Assembly (NCBI GenBank): GCA_000727475.1
Contig: KL647313.1
Location: 1,337,071 to 1,401,070, forward strand
Origin: Sarcocystis neurona
Taxonomy: Eukaryota > Apicomplexa > Conoidasida > Eucoccidiorida > Sarcocystidae
Length of the DNA stretch: 64,000 bases
Reading direction: 5' to 3'
The notes beneath the pieces were generated by a model, which was not told the origin of the DNA, made no database searches, and was given only the letters and a program-made list of their open reading frames with translations. Shown here piece after piece: positions 24,201 to 35,862 of this stretch. The translations under genes were made by a program, and so were the position numbers. Each line of letters opens with the position of its first letter. The stretch's first letter is position 1.

Positions 24201-26354
24201 ATCGTTCTCCTGTTTTCCAGAAAGCCAGGACTTCCAGCTGCATGACCTCTTGCACGCGTGCGACATTTTGAAAAGCAGCACGCTTGACCAGGATAAATTC
24301 GCGTTGTAACATGCGTGTGGAATTAGGTTGCCACACAGCTACTAGTGGAACAGCCAAATCGCATGTGATACTGGCCTCTACCATTGGCGAACAGTAGCGC
24401 GGAACAGTCCGCTGTAAATTGTCCCCAAACACGGAATTAGGGACCCAGCACGTCTGAATTTTATAAATGAATACGAGTCCTCTCCAGGGAGGAGCCTTTT
24501 GTAACCCGCGCCTCGTAACCCACCGTCCGCTCAAGTGGCTAATTCTTGTCCCAGAGCTCTATTTCTTGACAAAGGTAGGATACACTTGTATTTGGTACAC
24601 TAGCCTCCTGCTGAAAATGTTATTTCACAACACTTGTGATACTCAGTAACTTTTGCGAACGAGGAAGCACCTTGTATCGTATACCTGTACGAAGCAGACC
24701 AGATGTCGACAATACCACACATAAGTGGTATAGTGGTCCCGGAAGAAGCACGACAATCGCCCACTCTGTGCAGGTTTGGAAAAAGGGAGACAACCTGCCT
24801 TCTCGAAGCCTGGAAGTCAACTACAAAGTTCTGAAACCGAGCAGGTTGACGGATGTAGTAGAACTTCAGTAGTATTCTTCTGGTTGTCGTCAGCCACATA
24901 TGCATATATTGCGTGGACTGCACACCTTTATTCGCCGCCGTCGATGGTGCCTACGTAGCCCAGCTCGAAACGTCTAAGAGCGTATGCGCATAGATGAAAC
25001 GCCCGGATATAATGTACACGCCTGGACAGCTTAGACATAGCTCCCTGAGTATACAGGAGAGGCTGCACATCATCTGTTTGCAGTGACGACACGAGTTGCA
25101 GAACTCAAAATTCACACCTGCCAACTGTCCCGCCTGGTACATCCTCCGAAACTAGTGTAAGTCAAAAAGTGTAGGCGACCACTTGCAGTTAGATACATGG
25201 GATGATGCACACGCATATAGACGTTGCTATGCAGAAAACAGCTATGCAGACAAGGGTAGCGTGTTTGTGCACAATAGCTTCTCGCTTGGTCGGGGGGCTC
25301 AGCAGCCAGCGACAAGCGGACGAGCACGGACAGCCGTGCCACCTGTCTGCGTCGCACAGAGGAGAGGAAGAAGGTATAACTAGTTGTGACAAGCAGACGC
25401 CTCCTCACGATAGGCTACACAGTTGGTTTCTAGAGATTATTTTTCTGCTGGTGAGCGCCAGCGAACACCCTGTGTCGTCAAATGACTATATCCGTGAACG
25501 CCCTTCTGGGAGGAGGTGAATGTCTCACCAAACTCGGCTGCGGCTGGTACGCTGAGATCTGTTGCTAACGCGTGTAACTCTGTGTATTCTTGCCTGATCT
25601 AACGGGGCATGTTTTCGGTCACCATCTGTTTCCTGGCACTCCGCTGATGTCGGTTCATGATTACGAGTATCAGCGTATGAGAAAGTTAGTTTTCTTTTCC
25701 CGCGGGCATGTGCGGTATAATACTTCTTGGTGTCAATGTCTCTGAACTGATAGTCAAAGCTAGACAGCTAATCAGACTCCAGGCTCTGGTACCACCCAGT
25801 TCGGTAAACTCTTTTGTAAGCTTTTACTGCAGATTTACGGCTAGTCGTTCGCCGATGACAAGAAAGCAATGTAAGGGGAGAGATGCGCAACCATGCGTTG
25901 CACGGTCACCTCAGAACTCTAGGGTAGTAGAACTGAACCACTGGTTGTCTTTAAGTTAGAGGGAGGGCTTTTAGACTTTTTACAGAGTAGAATTGGTCAT
26001 TTTGTGTGCAAATGGGCGCAGTGCTCCTCTGGAGTGATGCTACCAGTGTCGACAATTTACCGTCGCGTTTCTTCCGCAATTTACCATCTCCCCACTTCGA
26101 TGCATCCGTCTAAAAACTGCTCAAAGTAGGCTTTCTCATGTCACACATGACCATGTTTCGGTAAAAATCTCTATCTGTCTTTTTGTTTGTGACCCGCGTA
26201 TCTCGACAAAACGTTTCTTTTCCATCTGCGAATGAATTTCTAGTTGCCCCACGAAGTGCTTCCGCACATACGCAAAAGAGTATCTCTTGAACAGATCAAG
26301 CACAGCTGTGTTTTCTAGTCGTTTCGGGTTCATTTGCGTAGAACTGTCCGCCAT
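21290..26354 (-). CDS. Unidentified intron-rich gene (exon pieces only)
   Basis: Product not recognised. Minus-strand pieces with splice signals and protein-like composition: ATG at 26354 (MADSSTQMNPKRLENTAVLD, then KRYSFAYVRKHF); about 25610-25530 after TTAGATCAG (EYTELHALATDLSVPAAAEF, donor GTGAGA); 24830-24685 between GGTTTCAG and GTATAC (NFVVDFQASRRQVVSLFPNL); about 24450-24160 (LQREFILVKRAAFQNVARVQ, then possible donor GTGAGC); about 23750-23718 after TTGCAG (TSGFASTLAKLVPFYD, donor GTAATG); about 22190-21925 (QKLVNWLMRIQHQPPEPG, donor GTACGT); and about 21480-21300 after TGTGACAG (TTSLGEFKIETSSFREITAN). The phases of neighbouring pieces were not all reconciled, and more than one gene may be present. 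Confidence 0.4.
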
Positions 26355-26669
26355 CCATGCATCCCTAGGAGTGGATGAATTAACGCGTGCAGCTTCACGG
26401 GCAGGCCTTTCTGTTTCTGGTCAGCCAGGATTTACGTCCATCATCCCCCTCAGTAACCGCTGCAGAAGCACATGCTACAAGCACAGCTATTGTCATCCTC
26501 GTACGCAACTCGTTTGAATTCCTCTGCAAACTGACTGTACTTCAACGTGTGTGTGACGTACCACTGTGCAGGTGTCTGCTTTCTTCACTTGCTAAGGTGT
26601 TCGCACGCACCACTGTTGGCGCGTAAATCTTCCGTGTTATCTCCTGCAAGGCTTTTGCACCGATTCACG
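26355..26669. promoter_or_regulatory. Short spacer between divergent gene starts
   Basis: 315 bases separate a minus-strand ATG (26354) from a plus-strand ATG (26670). If both starts are right, the spacer must hold both promoters. No specific element was identified. Confidence 0.3.
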
Positions 26670-27434
26670 ATGCCTCACGGTTTGACTATCCTGACGGCCA
26701 CAATGACCGGTGGCGTGGTTGGAGCGCCTGCAGCAGCGAATACTGCCGGGTGTTGCTGTCCCTGTTGCCCGGCGTGGTGTGCCACATATTGTCCAGCTTG
26801 CTGTACAACGGCAGCACCAGCAGCGGTGCCAGCTATAGGAGTTCCACATGCCGCGGGAGTGGCCGCAGTTCCAGGAGCATATACTCCTGCGGCGACTGTG
26901 CCCGCTGCTTCTCCCCTACCTGCCAGTATACCACCGTCGCTACCCGGTGGCTGGGGCAGCTCTGGAGGGCCACTTCCTCCTCTTTCATACCCTGCTCCAG
27001 CTGGTGGAGCTGGTTATTACAGTGGGAATCCTCCTGCTCTCACCGGTGCTATGTCTTTATTTACGACGGGTCGTGATCGCGCGGGGCAGTTATTGAAACA
27101 ACTGCGTGATTCTGCGATGGCATGGGGAAGTGACGGACACAATCTAGCCAGTGTTCCCACTACCGGAGTAGCCGAACCGGAGAAGGAGGGGAAGGAGGAA
27201 ACGAAGGGAAGCGGCGTGTGGCGCAGAAGCAGCAGAAGCACCACCACTGCTAGCAGCGGTGACAGACAGAACAACGGACCTCGGTGGACTGGCCGCACCG
27301 TAAGGCGATCGGATGGTGGCAGCAGAAGCTGCAGAAGTGAGGAAGGCAGCAGCGAAACTGTTGTTTTCTGTGGAGTGGCTGTAGAAGAAGACGAGGAGGT
27401 CGGACGCGGGTCACACGCTTTTGTGTTTTTGTAG
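26670..27434 (+). CDS. Hypothetical protein with a dense Cys cluster and Ala/Pro/Gly-rich middle
   Basis: Unknown product, 254 codons from ATG 26670 in one open frame. Residues 1-25 are hydrophobic and Ala-rich (MPHGLTILTATMTGGVVGAP) but not a clear signal peptide. Then comes CCCPCCPAWCATYCPACC (about residues 28-45), with eleven Cys in 18 residues, which could be palmitoylated or bind metal. A long Ala/Pro/Gly segment to about residue 125 follows, then a short amphipathic stretch (RDRAGQLLKQLRDSAMAW), and last a Ser/Arg/Gly-rich charged tail ending in Glu/Asp and VFL. This is one of the few compact genes in the repeat-poor segment. The frame is open upstream to 26547, so an earlier exon is possible. 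Confidence 0.6.
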   Translation: MPHGLTILTATMTGGVVGAPAAANTAGCCCPCCPAWCATYCPACCTTAAPAAVPAIGVPHAAGVAAVPGAYTPAATVPAASPLPASIPPSLPGGWGSSGGPLPPLSYPAPAGGAGYYSGNPPALTGAMSLFTTGRDRAGQLLKQLRDSAMAWGSDGHNLASVPTTGVAEPEKEGKEETKGSGVWRRSSRSTTTASSGDRQNNGPRWTGRTVRRSDGGSRSCRSEEGSSETVVFCGVAVEEDEEVGRGSHAFVFL

Positions 27435-27465
27435 TTGAAAACCTTGCATAGCATTGTAACAGAAA

Positions 27466-27747
27466 ATGGACGGACGGGCTCGACTTGCGAGAGAAGAAAA
27501 CAGTTATTGGGCAGGTGCAGGAAAATTCGTCAGGGAATTCTTGCTGCAGACGGCTGCTAGGAGGGAAACATCACAACAGATGCTAACGCAGCCTTTAGGG
27601 GAGTTTCAGCAGAAGAAAACATTGTACTGCCTCCTTCGAATGAGGGACGTTTTGCTTGACGGACGTTGTTTCACCATTGTGGATCTGTGCTCCTACGCGG
27701 ACAGATGTTCAGCACCACTCCGCAACGGCGAAGCTGCAGCTGAGTGA
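27466..27747 (+). CDS. Small hypothetical ORF, possibly a separate gene or exon
   Basis: 93 codons starting MDGRARLAREENSYWAGAGK, with normal composition (KTLYCLLRMRDVLLDGRCFT) and no repeats. It begins 31 bases after the stop of the Cys-cluster gene, right after GTAACAG, which could be an acceptor site. It may be a downstream exon, a separate small gene, or chance. No family recognised. Confidence 0.4.
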   Translation: MDGRARLAREENSYWAGAGKFVREFLLQTAARRETSQQMLTQPLGEFQQKKTLYCLLRMRDVLLDGRCFTIVDLCSYADRCSAPLRNGEAAAE

Positions 27748-28203
27748 GGTGCGAAAAGGAGAAGTTATCTTCGTGGACAGTTTATGAAGACGCACAAGTG
27801 TTCCAAGCCGCCCGTGGGTCGTGTGCCTCTTTTCTCTGCGAATAGCTTCGTCGTAGGTCAGGCCGAGAGCATAGCGAATTGCTTCTTGGATGCATCAGCC
27901 AATGAATTCCTAAAACAATCGTAAGCAACCGCTTGTTGACATGTATTACCGTACGCGTTGTTACAGACACGTGCACAAGCACACGTGCATGTAGTTGTAG
28001 TGTACCAGTGTATATCCGTCCCGATATAGTCAACGGGATAGGTCATTGACGCCACCTTGCCTCAGAAGAAAGCTTTCTTTGATATGGAAGCACATGTGGT
28101 GCAGCGTAGTCCCGGTGAGATTGTCAAGTCTGTGAAAAAGTGCCTCCAGCACTCGTACACACAGGTTACGATGCTACAGCATCAACAGTATTCGGCCCAA
28201 GTC

Positions 28204-30025
28204 TCACAACGCCCGGATTGAGTCCTGGGGATATGTTTCTGCACCACACGTAGACGTCTGCGAAGACATACGCACAACAGTCTTCTCCTGACAACGGTCG
28301 GAAGGTCTGCATAGGCACTCACCTGAACTAGTCAGAAGCCACGTACAGTTTTCCACATCTCGACACACACATATACGTAGTTGCACGTGTGTCCTCCAGG
28401 CATCCTTCTATTTCCTGGTTATTGCGTTTTCGTTTACACGCGCACCTAAGGAGTACACGAAAACGCGTCCATACACTGCCTTACTGTACACGTTTTTTGT
28501 ATATAGGATTTTGACATGTGTTCCGTCGCTGGCGGTGTACTGTGCTGAAAAGGTGAGTGCTTCGTAAACATCTAGTCAATGATTCCGTACAACGGTATGT
28601 GCACAAGACGCAGGGGTAATGTATTTTATATTGACTTCGCATACGTGTAGGGGTTCTCGTTGTAATTGCTTGCAACCGTTGTGCATCTGTGTTCGAAGGT
28701 AGCCTTGCTATACTCCGCCGAGCCTTTATAAACCCGAGAACACAGACGAAGTTGTTGTAATTTTGCAAAAGAGTACGTACACGGAAGATAAAATGGAGTG
28801 ATGAACAAAACGGCGGTACCCTAGTGGGCAACGCTTGCAATGCTGGACGTCTGTTGTAACGGAATATCGCCAGCAAAACATTAGAACTACATTGCTTTGT
28901 CCATGTATGCATGAACACGTATATGCGTAGATCCACTCACGCGTGGACAATTACTCAAGGGAGCGCCTGGAGTAGTTCATTGCGCCCAAGCGTCTCAAAT
29001 ACGCACGTGCGTGTTTGTACTGCGGTGTGGAGGTGCAGGTGTTACACGACGTAGACAGTTAACTTCTTCGATACACACACGCATCCGTCCAACACAAACT
29101 TACACATGCTTCTCTGAAAAAAAGTGCAAACGATATGTGATTGCCTACTTTATAGTACTGGAGCACGTAGACACGCATCTGTGTGTGGGCACGTCGTCCC
29201 AGAACAACGTGCATTTCTCTGGGGACAAGAGCATGCTATTGATGTATTGTCTACAAATATATGAATCAATCCCGCACACGTGGAGAAAAAAATCATCTGA
29301 ATACGTCTGGCGATATATAAATATATATATATATATATTACGTCGTCTTTCTACTTGCCCCTCCGTATGCACTAGTTTCAATAATGAACTCCTCCTGAGT
29401 ATATGGCGCTTATGTCTTTTTCGAGGTCGTAGTATATTCTCCCTCGCGAAACGACCACGACCTGACGTGACAGTTTGAGCTGGAGTGATTCCGCTGAACT
29501 CGAATGATGGCTAACTACATCTGCGTGAATCGCGACCAGGCGGAACCCGGAAGTGTGTCCTTCCCATGCGGTTAGATATAGCTGACACATTGAGCAGCAT
29601 TGAACACTACTGACGTAAACACGCCACCGTGTAGGTGAGTACAACCCGTCGAAGCCTAGTTTCCGATGTCGGTAGCTGGTTGTGCTGCCTTTACGTCTGC
29701 CTGTATACACAAATTTCCACACGTCTTTGCATTCATCGATCCACGTGGTAGATGACACTTTGCAGAGCTTCTGTACAGTTGTGCTCCCCTGCGTGTACGT
29801 GTGTGTAGTGTAATTTTGTCGCCCTATAGATTCACTAGCCTGACTATCCTGCCCTCGCATCGAATGTATGCAACTGCGCAGTCTACTTACTAGAGGAAGG
29901 TACAGTTCTGCTTCGGCCCATAGATGGGTGCCGGAGCTGCTGCAGCAGTGCGTGTACGTATATGTATAGACAGATATACATGTGTAAAAACTGGAGTACG
30001 TAGGTGGCTGCATGCTGAAGTACAA
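28204..30025 (-). CDS. Unidentified exon-like pieces, minus strand
   Basis: Product not recognised. Pieces: about 29792-29700 after ACACGCAG (VSSTTWIDECKDVWKFVYT), inside a 215-codon open frame (29378-30025); about 28725-28640 (EYSKATFEHRCTTVASNYNE); and a short piece ending at 28323 with a perfect CAG/GTGAGT donor (DVENCTWLLTSS). All are on one strand, but no phase-consistent chain was built. Cys and Trp content resembles secreted proteins in places; I could not tie it to a known surface antigen family. Confidence 0.3.
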
Positions 30026-30949
30026 CTGATGTACCAGTTTACGTCCTAGATACCCATGTATCTGTGTACCAGATAAGCGGATGCGGAATCAACGTGCTCA
30101 AACTCTTACTCGTGAAAGCAACCGCTGTCGCCCAATTTCTCGAAGATCACGTAGGTCGTGCTCCCATGGTTTCTATATGAACCAAGCGTTCTACGTTAAG
30201 TCCTTTGTGGTCGCAAGCCAAACGCTAACTTAGGGGCGTCTCAGGTCGCCCTGAGCATGCCCCTGAAACCCCTTGGTTACTTGTACAGCTTCTACAGTGC
30301 TACTCCTCTAGGTACATGTACATACGTGCATGCACTCGTCTTCATTGTGCATACACCCTGCATGCATGTCGTCGTCGCTGCTCACGTTTTGAGCTAAAAC
30401 CACTTTTCAGAGTGTTAGCTCACCAACACAGTAGACCACTCACGTTCCGACACTGCTGCAACTTCTTTTAGAGCATCTGGGTATGTACAGACGTATGCTT
30501 GTGGACGCAAGTGTCATGTCTCGCGTGCATCTCTCCACAACCATGTGGATGATTGGTTGACCACACCCAATCATCATCACGGATACGAATGCGTGCGCAC
30601 AAACAAACTCGCAACACGTATTATCCATATATAAACATTTGTGAAGTAACCCTGGCACAACTTTTTAGCAACATATTTCACCAATTCCACACTGACCTCT
30701 GATAATATGCCAGCCCGCCGAGACGCTCTGGATCGGCAAACAGATTTCCCTATTATGTCAACTTCCCCCAGCGAACGCTTAGCGTCGCTTACTCGGCGTT
30801 CAAAAACTACTATTGTACTAACAACCTGGCGGCGACTCACCACCACGCTTGCCTTTGTTACTGCATAATGTTATCCGTAACTTCGTTTATACATAACACG
30901 TGTGTAAGTTTCGGCGGCCGCCCCTGCATGGACGCGCAAGCCGCTTCTT

Positions 30950-31860
30950 TTCTGTCGTTCTATGCGACGCCTTCCTTGGATCCACTTCTGACGGCCAGCA
31001 CTGTCCTTCGCTTTATCACCCTTAAGTAGTCTTGTTAACTTCCGCAGTGGTCACTTTTTCTGCCTCATGTCTCTTTCTTTATTCTTCGAATGCCATTTTC
31101 CTTCGTTCTCCCTACTGCCACGGGTGTTACCCCTCTTGCCTACCCAATTCGTTGTACCGTCTTCTCTTCATAATCAGTACTCTTGATTCGCGGACCTTTC
31201 TCAGTGCGTGATCCCCTGAGAAGTGTTTTTGCTTTCTTGAGCAGAGGGCTCTCTTCGTCTCCGTTGTCAAAATGCTGGTAGTTTGCAGACTTCGTGGGAC
31301 CCGCCACGGCCTCCCTGTTCTACTGTCTGTCGCCCTTATTGCTACCTTCCCCCATAGCCACTGTTCTTCCTAATTTTGTCTTCTCACTCATTGACTTTCG
31401 TGTCTCTCCCTGTGAACTGTTCTCATTGACTTCCTACTTCACTTGTGAGTGTTTAACTTGCTTTCCCTTATTTAAACTGCCGCTGACTGTTATTTTCTTC
31501 TTAAGACGAGGTGGTTTCCGTGTTGTATCATTTACAGCATGTGAGCTTTCGCTTTCGCTCGCCCTTCTCTTCAGCGGCTCACTACTTCAAATCCTATTGT
31601 CGGAATTTATTCCTACCTAGTGCTCGCCGGCTTCTTGCCCTTGTTTCGTTATGGTAGTGTTGTTTTCCTCTCCTGCAGTCTACTACTCTTTTCTTCGGCA
31701 GTTTTTCTGCGGCCTCGAGCTCTGCGGGGCTTCGCGCCTCTTCCTGCGTCTTTTTCTTTTTTACGGATATCGTCGCTGAAATGCAGTCCTATTTTGCAGT
31801 CGCTTCAATGACTCTTCCTCGGCAAAACGCCACTGCTGCCAATCTCCCTTTCAACCTTAG
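30950..31860. repeat. Polypyrimidine-rich tract inside the repeat-poor segment
   Basis: About 900 bases in which the + strand is strongly C/T-rich without a fixed repeat unit (TTTCTGCCTCATGTCTCTTT, GTCGCCCTTATTGCTACCTT). Frames on it are Leu/Phe/Ser-rich and show no start, domain or splice pattern I trust (the longest are 31294-31620 and 31620-31811). Confidence 0.65.
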
Positions 31861-32519
31861 TTTCCTCTCGTCTGCCTGCTCTCCTTTCTTTCTATTGCTG
31901 CGAGACGATGTGTGCGGCCTGAGTTGTCAAGCACAATGTAAGTGTACAGCTTGACAACGGCATCGTCCCAGTATTTCGTGGCTGCTGCTGCTATTGCGCG
32001 CCTGTTGAGCCTGGGCCAAAGACGCCACCCGGCGTGTTCCCCTCGAATAGGCCGCTGCCACTGCTGAGGGTGCGCCTCAGCAGCAGCAGAGCCAGTGTCA
32101 ACAGTATTTCCAACCGTAGCCGCAGCGGCAGTAACGTCGCGTTTTGTACAGACACGTGGGCAGCAGGGCATACGAGCAGCAGGGGAGTACGCGTCAACGT
32201 GTTGCTGACGATCTTTCTGGGGACTGCTACATCCCAGTGGTAAAGCAAAAATGCCCGCTGTCTCTCTGTGTCGCTGAAACGGTGGCGACATTGTATGGCA
32301 GCCAGTACCAGCAGTCGGCGAAGCAACGTGACCAGCAGAAAACGCGTGCAAATGACGTCCGCAGCTCTCTTGTTCAACAGCAAGTGCATCCAGACATGCG
32401 AAACTCACGACCCCCCCCGTGCCCAGCCCCCACAAGGCTGCTCGCAACGCCATCGCTACCAGGCAGCTCCGCGCACAACCGACTCTATCTAGGCGAAAAT
32501 CGAATTCATATCCCCACAC
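31857..32519 (-). CDS. Possible two-exon gene or open exon
   Basis: Unidentified. A 220-codon minus-strand frame. Within it an ATG near 32456 (MALRAALWGLGTGG) is followed by a GTGAGT donor, and a later acceptor CCGTTTCAG leads to a frame ending in AATKYWDDAVVKLYTYIVLD. A competing minus-strand frame (31991-32389) and a + strand frame (32144-32617) overlap. Low certainty. Confidence 0.25.
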   Translation of the reverse strand: MWGYEFDFRLDRVGCARSCLVAMALRAALWGLGTGGVVSFACLDALAVEQESCGRHLHAFSAGHVASPTAGTGCHTMSPPFQRHRETAGIFALPLGCSSPQKDRQQHVDAYSPAARMPCCPRVCTKRDVTAAAATVGNTVDTGSAAAEAHPQQWQRPIRGEHAGWRLWPRLNRRAIAAAATKYWDDAVVKLYTYIVLDNSGRTHRLAAIERKESRQTRGN

Positions 32520-34740
32520 ACATACGCGATTATGAAGATAGGTGCACGGAGGGGCAGTTAATGTTATTTTCAGGGAGACAGGACAAAGGAAATGTAAAAT
32601 GGCAACCTACAGGTTGAAGTTCTCAAACGAAGTGACCAGAGAATATTGTTACATGCTGGTAAATACGGAAGAGAAGCTGTATGGATACTGAAGTTCACGT
32701 ACTCCTGCACAACGTATTCGGACTGTCCTATGTGTGCGAATAGAGCGTCTGTTATGTGTAAAGAGAACGTATTTTGCTCAGAAGTTATCCTATGGTGCAA
32801 ACGTACCTTCCCAAGGAATAACGAAAGAGGAAAACCCTATAGTGACAATCTTTGTTTGGCACGCGTTTCACTGGTACGATAGTCGTCCCTAGGCGTTGAG
32901 ATGCCGCGGTGGAAGAAATGTCAGTACCTCGACAATGCTTCGAATTTTCTTCTTCCTGGTATTATCCTTCTTCCTTTCTCCTGTTCCTGTTGCGTGTCTA
33001 ACAAATATTCTAGTGTGCTACGGAGAAGTGCGAGAGAGTTTGCTGCGTCTTGTCGCGTACGGCACGCAGCACGTCAGCAGCGATGTGAGCTTTCCTTCTA
33101 CGTAGGAAAACACGTCTCTGTGTGGACACGTTCACAAGAACGCACCTCTTCACGAAGACGCACAGGCGAGTGGGCACAAACGCTTACAGACGCAGCAGCA
33201 AGACGAAAGTTAATACTGACACGTTGCTGATCGGCTTGTTAACAAGTTTTCTCGAACCACGCCGCAGTATCTAGCCTATCCTCGCGACAGCGCCAGTAAC
33301 AAAATTCACTTCAACTGCGTACGTTTGTTGCTGGTGAAGTGCCGAGAAGAGTGTTTATCTGCTGTCTCTCCCCCTATCCGACGAATTAAATGAGTACAAA
33401 TTAACGCTGCCTCCTAAAGAAAAAAATCACCATCACACCGTCGTACTTGCGACCTCGCATACGAACATATACTTGTGTATACATAGAAACGTACACGTCA
33501 CGTCGGATTCGGCACTACGTATGCGCGTGGATCTTTTTAAAGGCGCACATATACAGGTAAGAGAAGCCTACGCAGCCACAGCTGAGACACGCAGTTTTTC
33601 TGCTTCCGCGTTCGTTCGGTAGAAAACAGACGTACAGGACAAAAAGGCAGACACAGAGATTCTTCGATATGTCCTACCTATTGAAGAGAAATTTCTTTGT
33701 ACCCATACCGAGGCCTGAATGTGTAAAGAATCATCTCATGACTTAAGGGCAAATATACACACAGACACATCGACCTGATACACGAGAATGCTTTAAGACT
33801 ACACAGGAAAACCGGAGAAGTCAAAAAAAATGCGTGTTTCCCTACTCTGCGAAATGACACACTGAAAATAAGGGAGCACGACTTGAACAAACAGGTCTTC
33901 TTATATCTAATCCTGTGCGACGAATAATTCTTCGAGACGCACTAGAGCTGCTAACGTTGCAAATGTTGAGCATTCTCGCTAAAGGAGACCGAGGTGTGGG
34001 AAGGGAGTATTTCGTAGGCCTGCCTCTTTCTCGCGTAGAAGGCTGCTCCACGCTGCTGCACGGCTCACGCTAGTATTCTGTTCTTGCCTTTTCATGGAAA
34101 AAAGGAGATTCTGCTATTTCCTATTGGGCGGGTGTTTTGTTGAGGAAAAGAAAACTTCCACATTTCTTTTTGCTCTTTCTACACGAGACAACAGGAAATT
34201 TACCATTCATCCCTTTAAGAAACGTATGGATGTCCGGTTTGCGACAGAGTGCAATCCGCGTCCTTACTGGCGGACAGCTCAGATAGTTCTCATGGGAACG
34301 AGCTTTTCGCATTCATCTCAGCTGCGGGCTTTTTTTCTGTAGCGACAATGAAGGTGGGACTCAGCATAAATTTCTACGCAAGAGGTACACAGTTTTAACG
34401 CAAAGTTAGAAGAGAGCACGAAGTCCGCGTTTTACAGATCCTTCCTGCACGACTGAGAGAAAGCGGAAGGTGCAACTTCTGCGTTTTTCAACGTAGGTGG
34501 TCACCCGTGGAGTAAAGGCGGTTTTCGACCGTTTGTGCAACCGTGATGCGGAAACGGAGGAACTAAAGAGGCGGAAACTCAACACTAAAGGCGCAAGTGG
34601 AGTGTCGGCCTGAGCTTGACACTTTCGTTACGTAGAACGGACAAGAAGAGACGTAGAGTGTTGAAATAAGAGACTGGTGGAAATATAACACGTGAAGTCC
34701 TTAGGCTAAAGTGAACGCGGAAGAAAACCAACGGGCACAG

Positions 34741-34925
34741 TGAAAATCCTGCCAAGTATCAAGACTGGAACACATGTAAGAATAGACTCGGGCACACATC
34801 TGTACTGTAAATAGATAGAGAATTCACTGATGGACTGAAAATCCTGCCACGTACACAGACCGGAGCACACATCAGAATACACAGAGTGTGACATACATCT
34901 GTAATACGAATATATACGTCTCATC
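34741..34925. repeat. 95-bp diverged tandem duplication
   Basis: TGAAAATCCTGCCA occurs at 34741 and 34836, and the sequence after each copy stays alignable (AAGTATCAAGACTGGA against ACGTACACAGACCGGA, later ACATCTGTA in both). Offset 95 bases. Confidence 0.7.
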
Positions 34926-35862
34926 CGCAAAAGCGCACATTCTTACGCGTGACGTAGTGGATTCACCGGGAGTGACGGGACATTTTTTTCTTGTAGACAC
35001 CTGCGAAAGAAATTTAGACGGAGAAAACTTAAGTCGACAATGCAGTCGGACCTTTCCGAAAGGAAGCAGTCGAAGCTGAATGAGAAAATACGTCAGTGCC
35101 GCCGCACGGTACAGGTGAATAGGCACGGGGAGCTTCGGTGAACGCTTATAACCGCGTTGTAGTCAGTCGTTGAAAAATGAAAACGAAGGTGGGGACAAAG
35201 CCGAAGAGAGAAACAAAGTGAACTGTACACGCATCTACATGAATTGTGCACACATGTACGTATTCCTGACCGTTAGAAATGTGTAGCATAAAAGCAGAGA
35301 ACTCAGCCATTACACGCGTGCACGACAGAAGAGCATCGTAACGATGTTAATGGAAAATGGATGCCAGCAGATAAAGGTGCCGCTCCGCAAATAAGCGCGG
35401 CAGACCATAACATAGCGTAAAGATGATTTAGTGGGGCAAAACATTGAGAACAAAGCTGGGTGACAAGGTTTTTCCAAATGAGAAGAGCACGCAGTGTCTT
35501 CAGGGTGCATGCTTATGGTATGTGCTCATTGAGACAAGACGCCTCGATTCCTCAAAAGCTAATCTGCCTTGCAATGACCGAATACTTAAATCAAGTATTT
35601 ACACATGTACACACACGGCACATGTACGTTTTTGTGAAGAGTTGAATGTTACGCGTTGACGGCGTCCGTAGGCTGCTACTGTACAGCGTGTCGCAGGTTT
35701 CCTTGTATTACTTGCGGTATGTGTTACGATGGAAGGCAGCTAGATATCGTACATCTCCCTCCTTCTTCACTGCGTCTGTCTCACGTCGCGAGTCTGTCGC
35801 TTGAGAGGCCAAATTTATTAGCAATAAGTTGTTAGGTCGCGACAACGGACATTGAAAGAGAT

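Noticed and set aside
29378..30025. Retrotransposon remnant in the repeat-poor segment
   Set aside because: No reverse transcriptase, integrase or LTR-like direct repeats could be seen; a 215-codon open frame alone is not evidence.
31857..32519. Coccidian surface antigen (SAG) gene
   Set aside because: A short Trp/Asp motif is weakly reminiscent, but the Cys pattern and signal peptide of the family are not visible and three frames compete.
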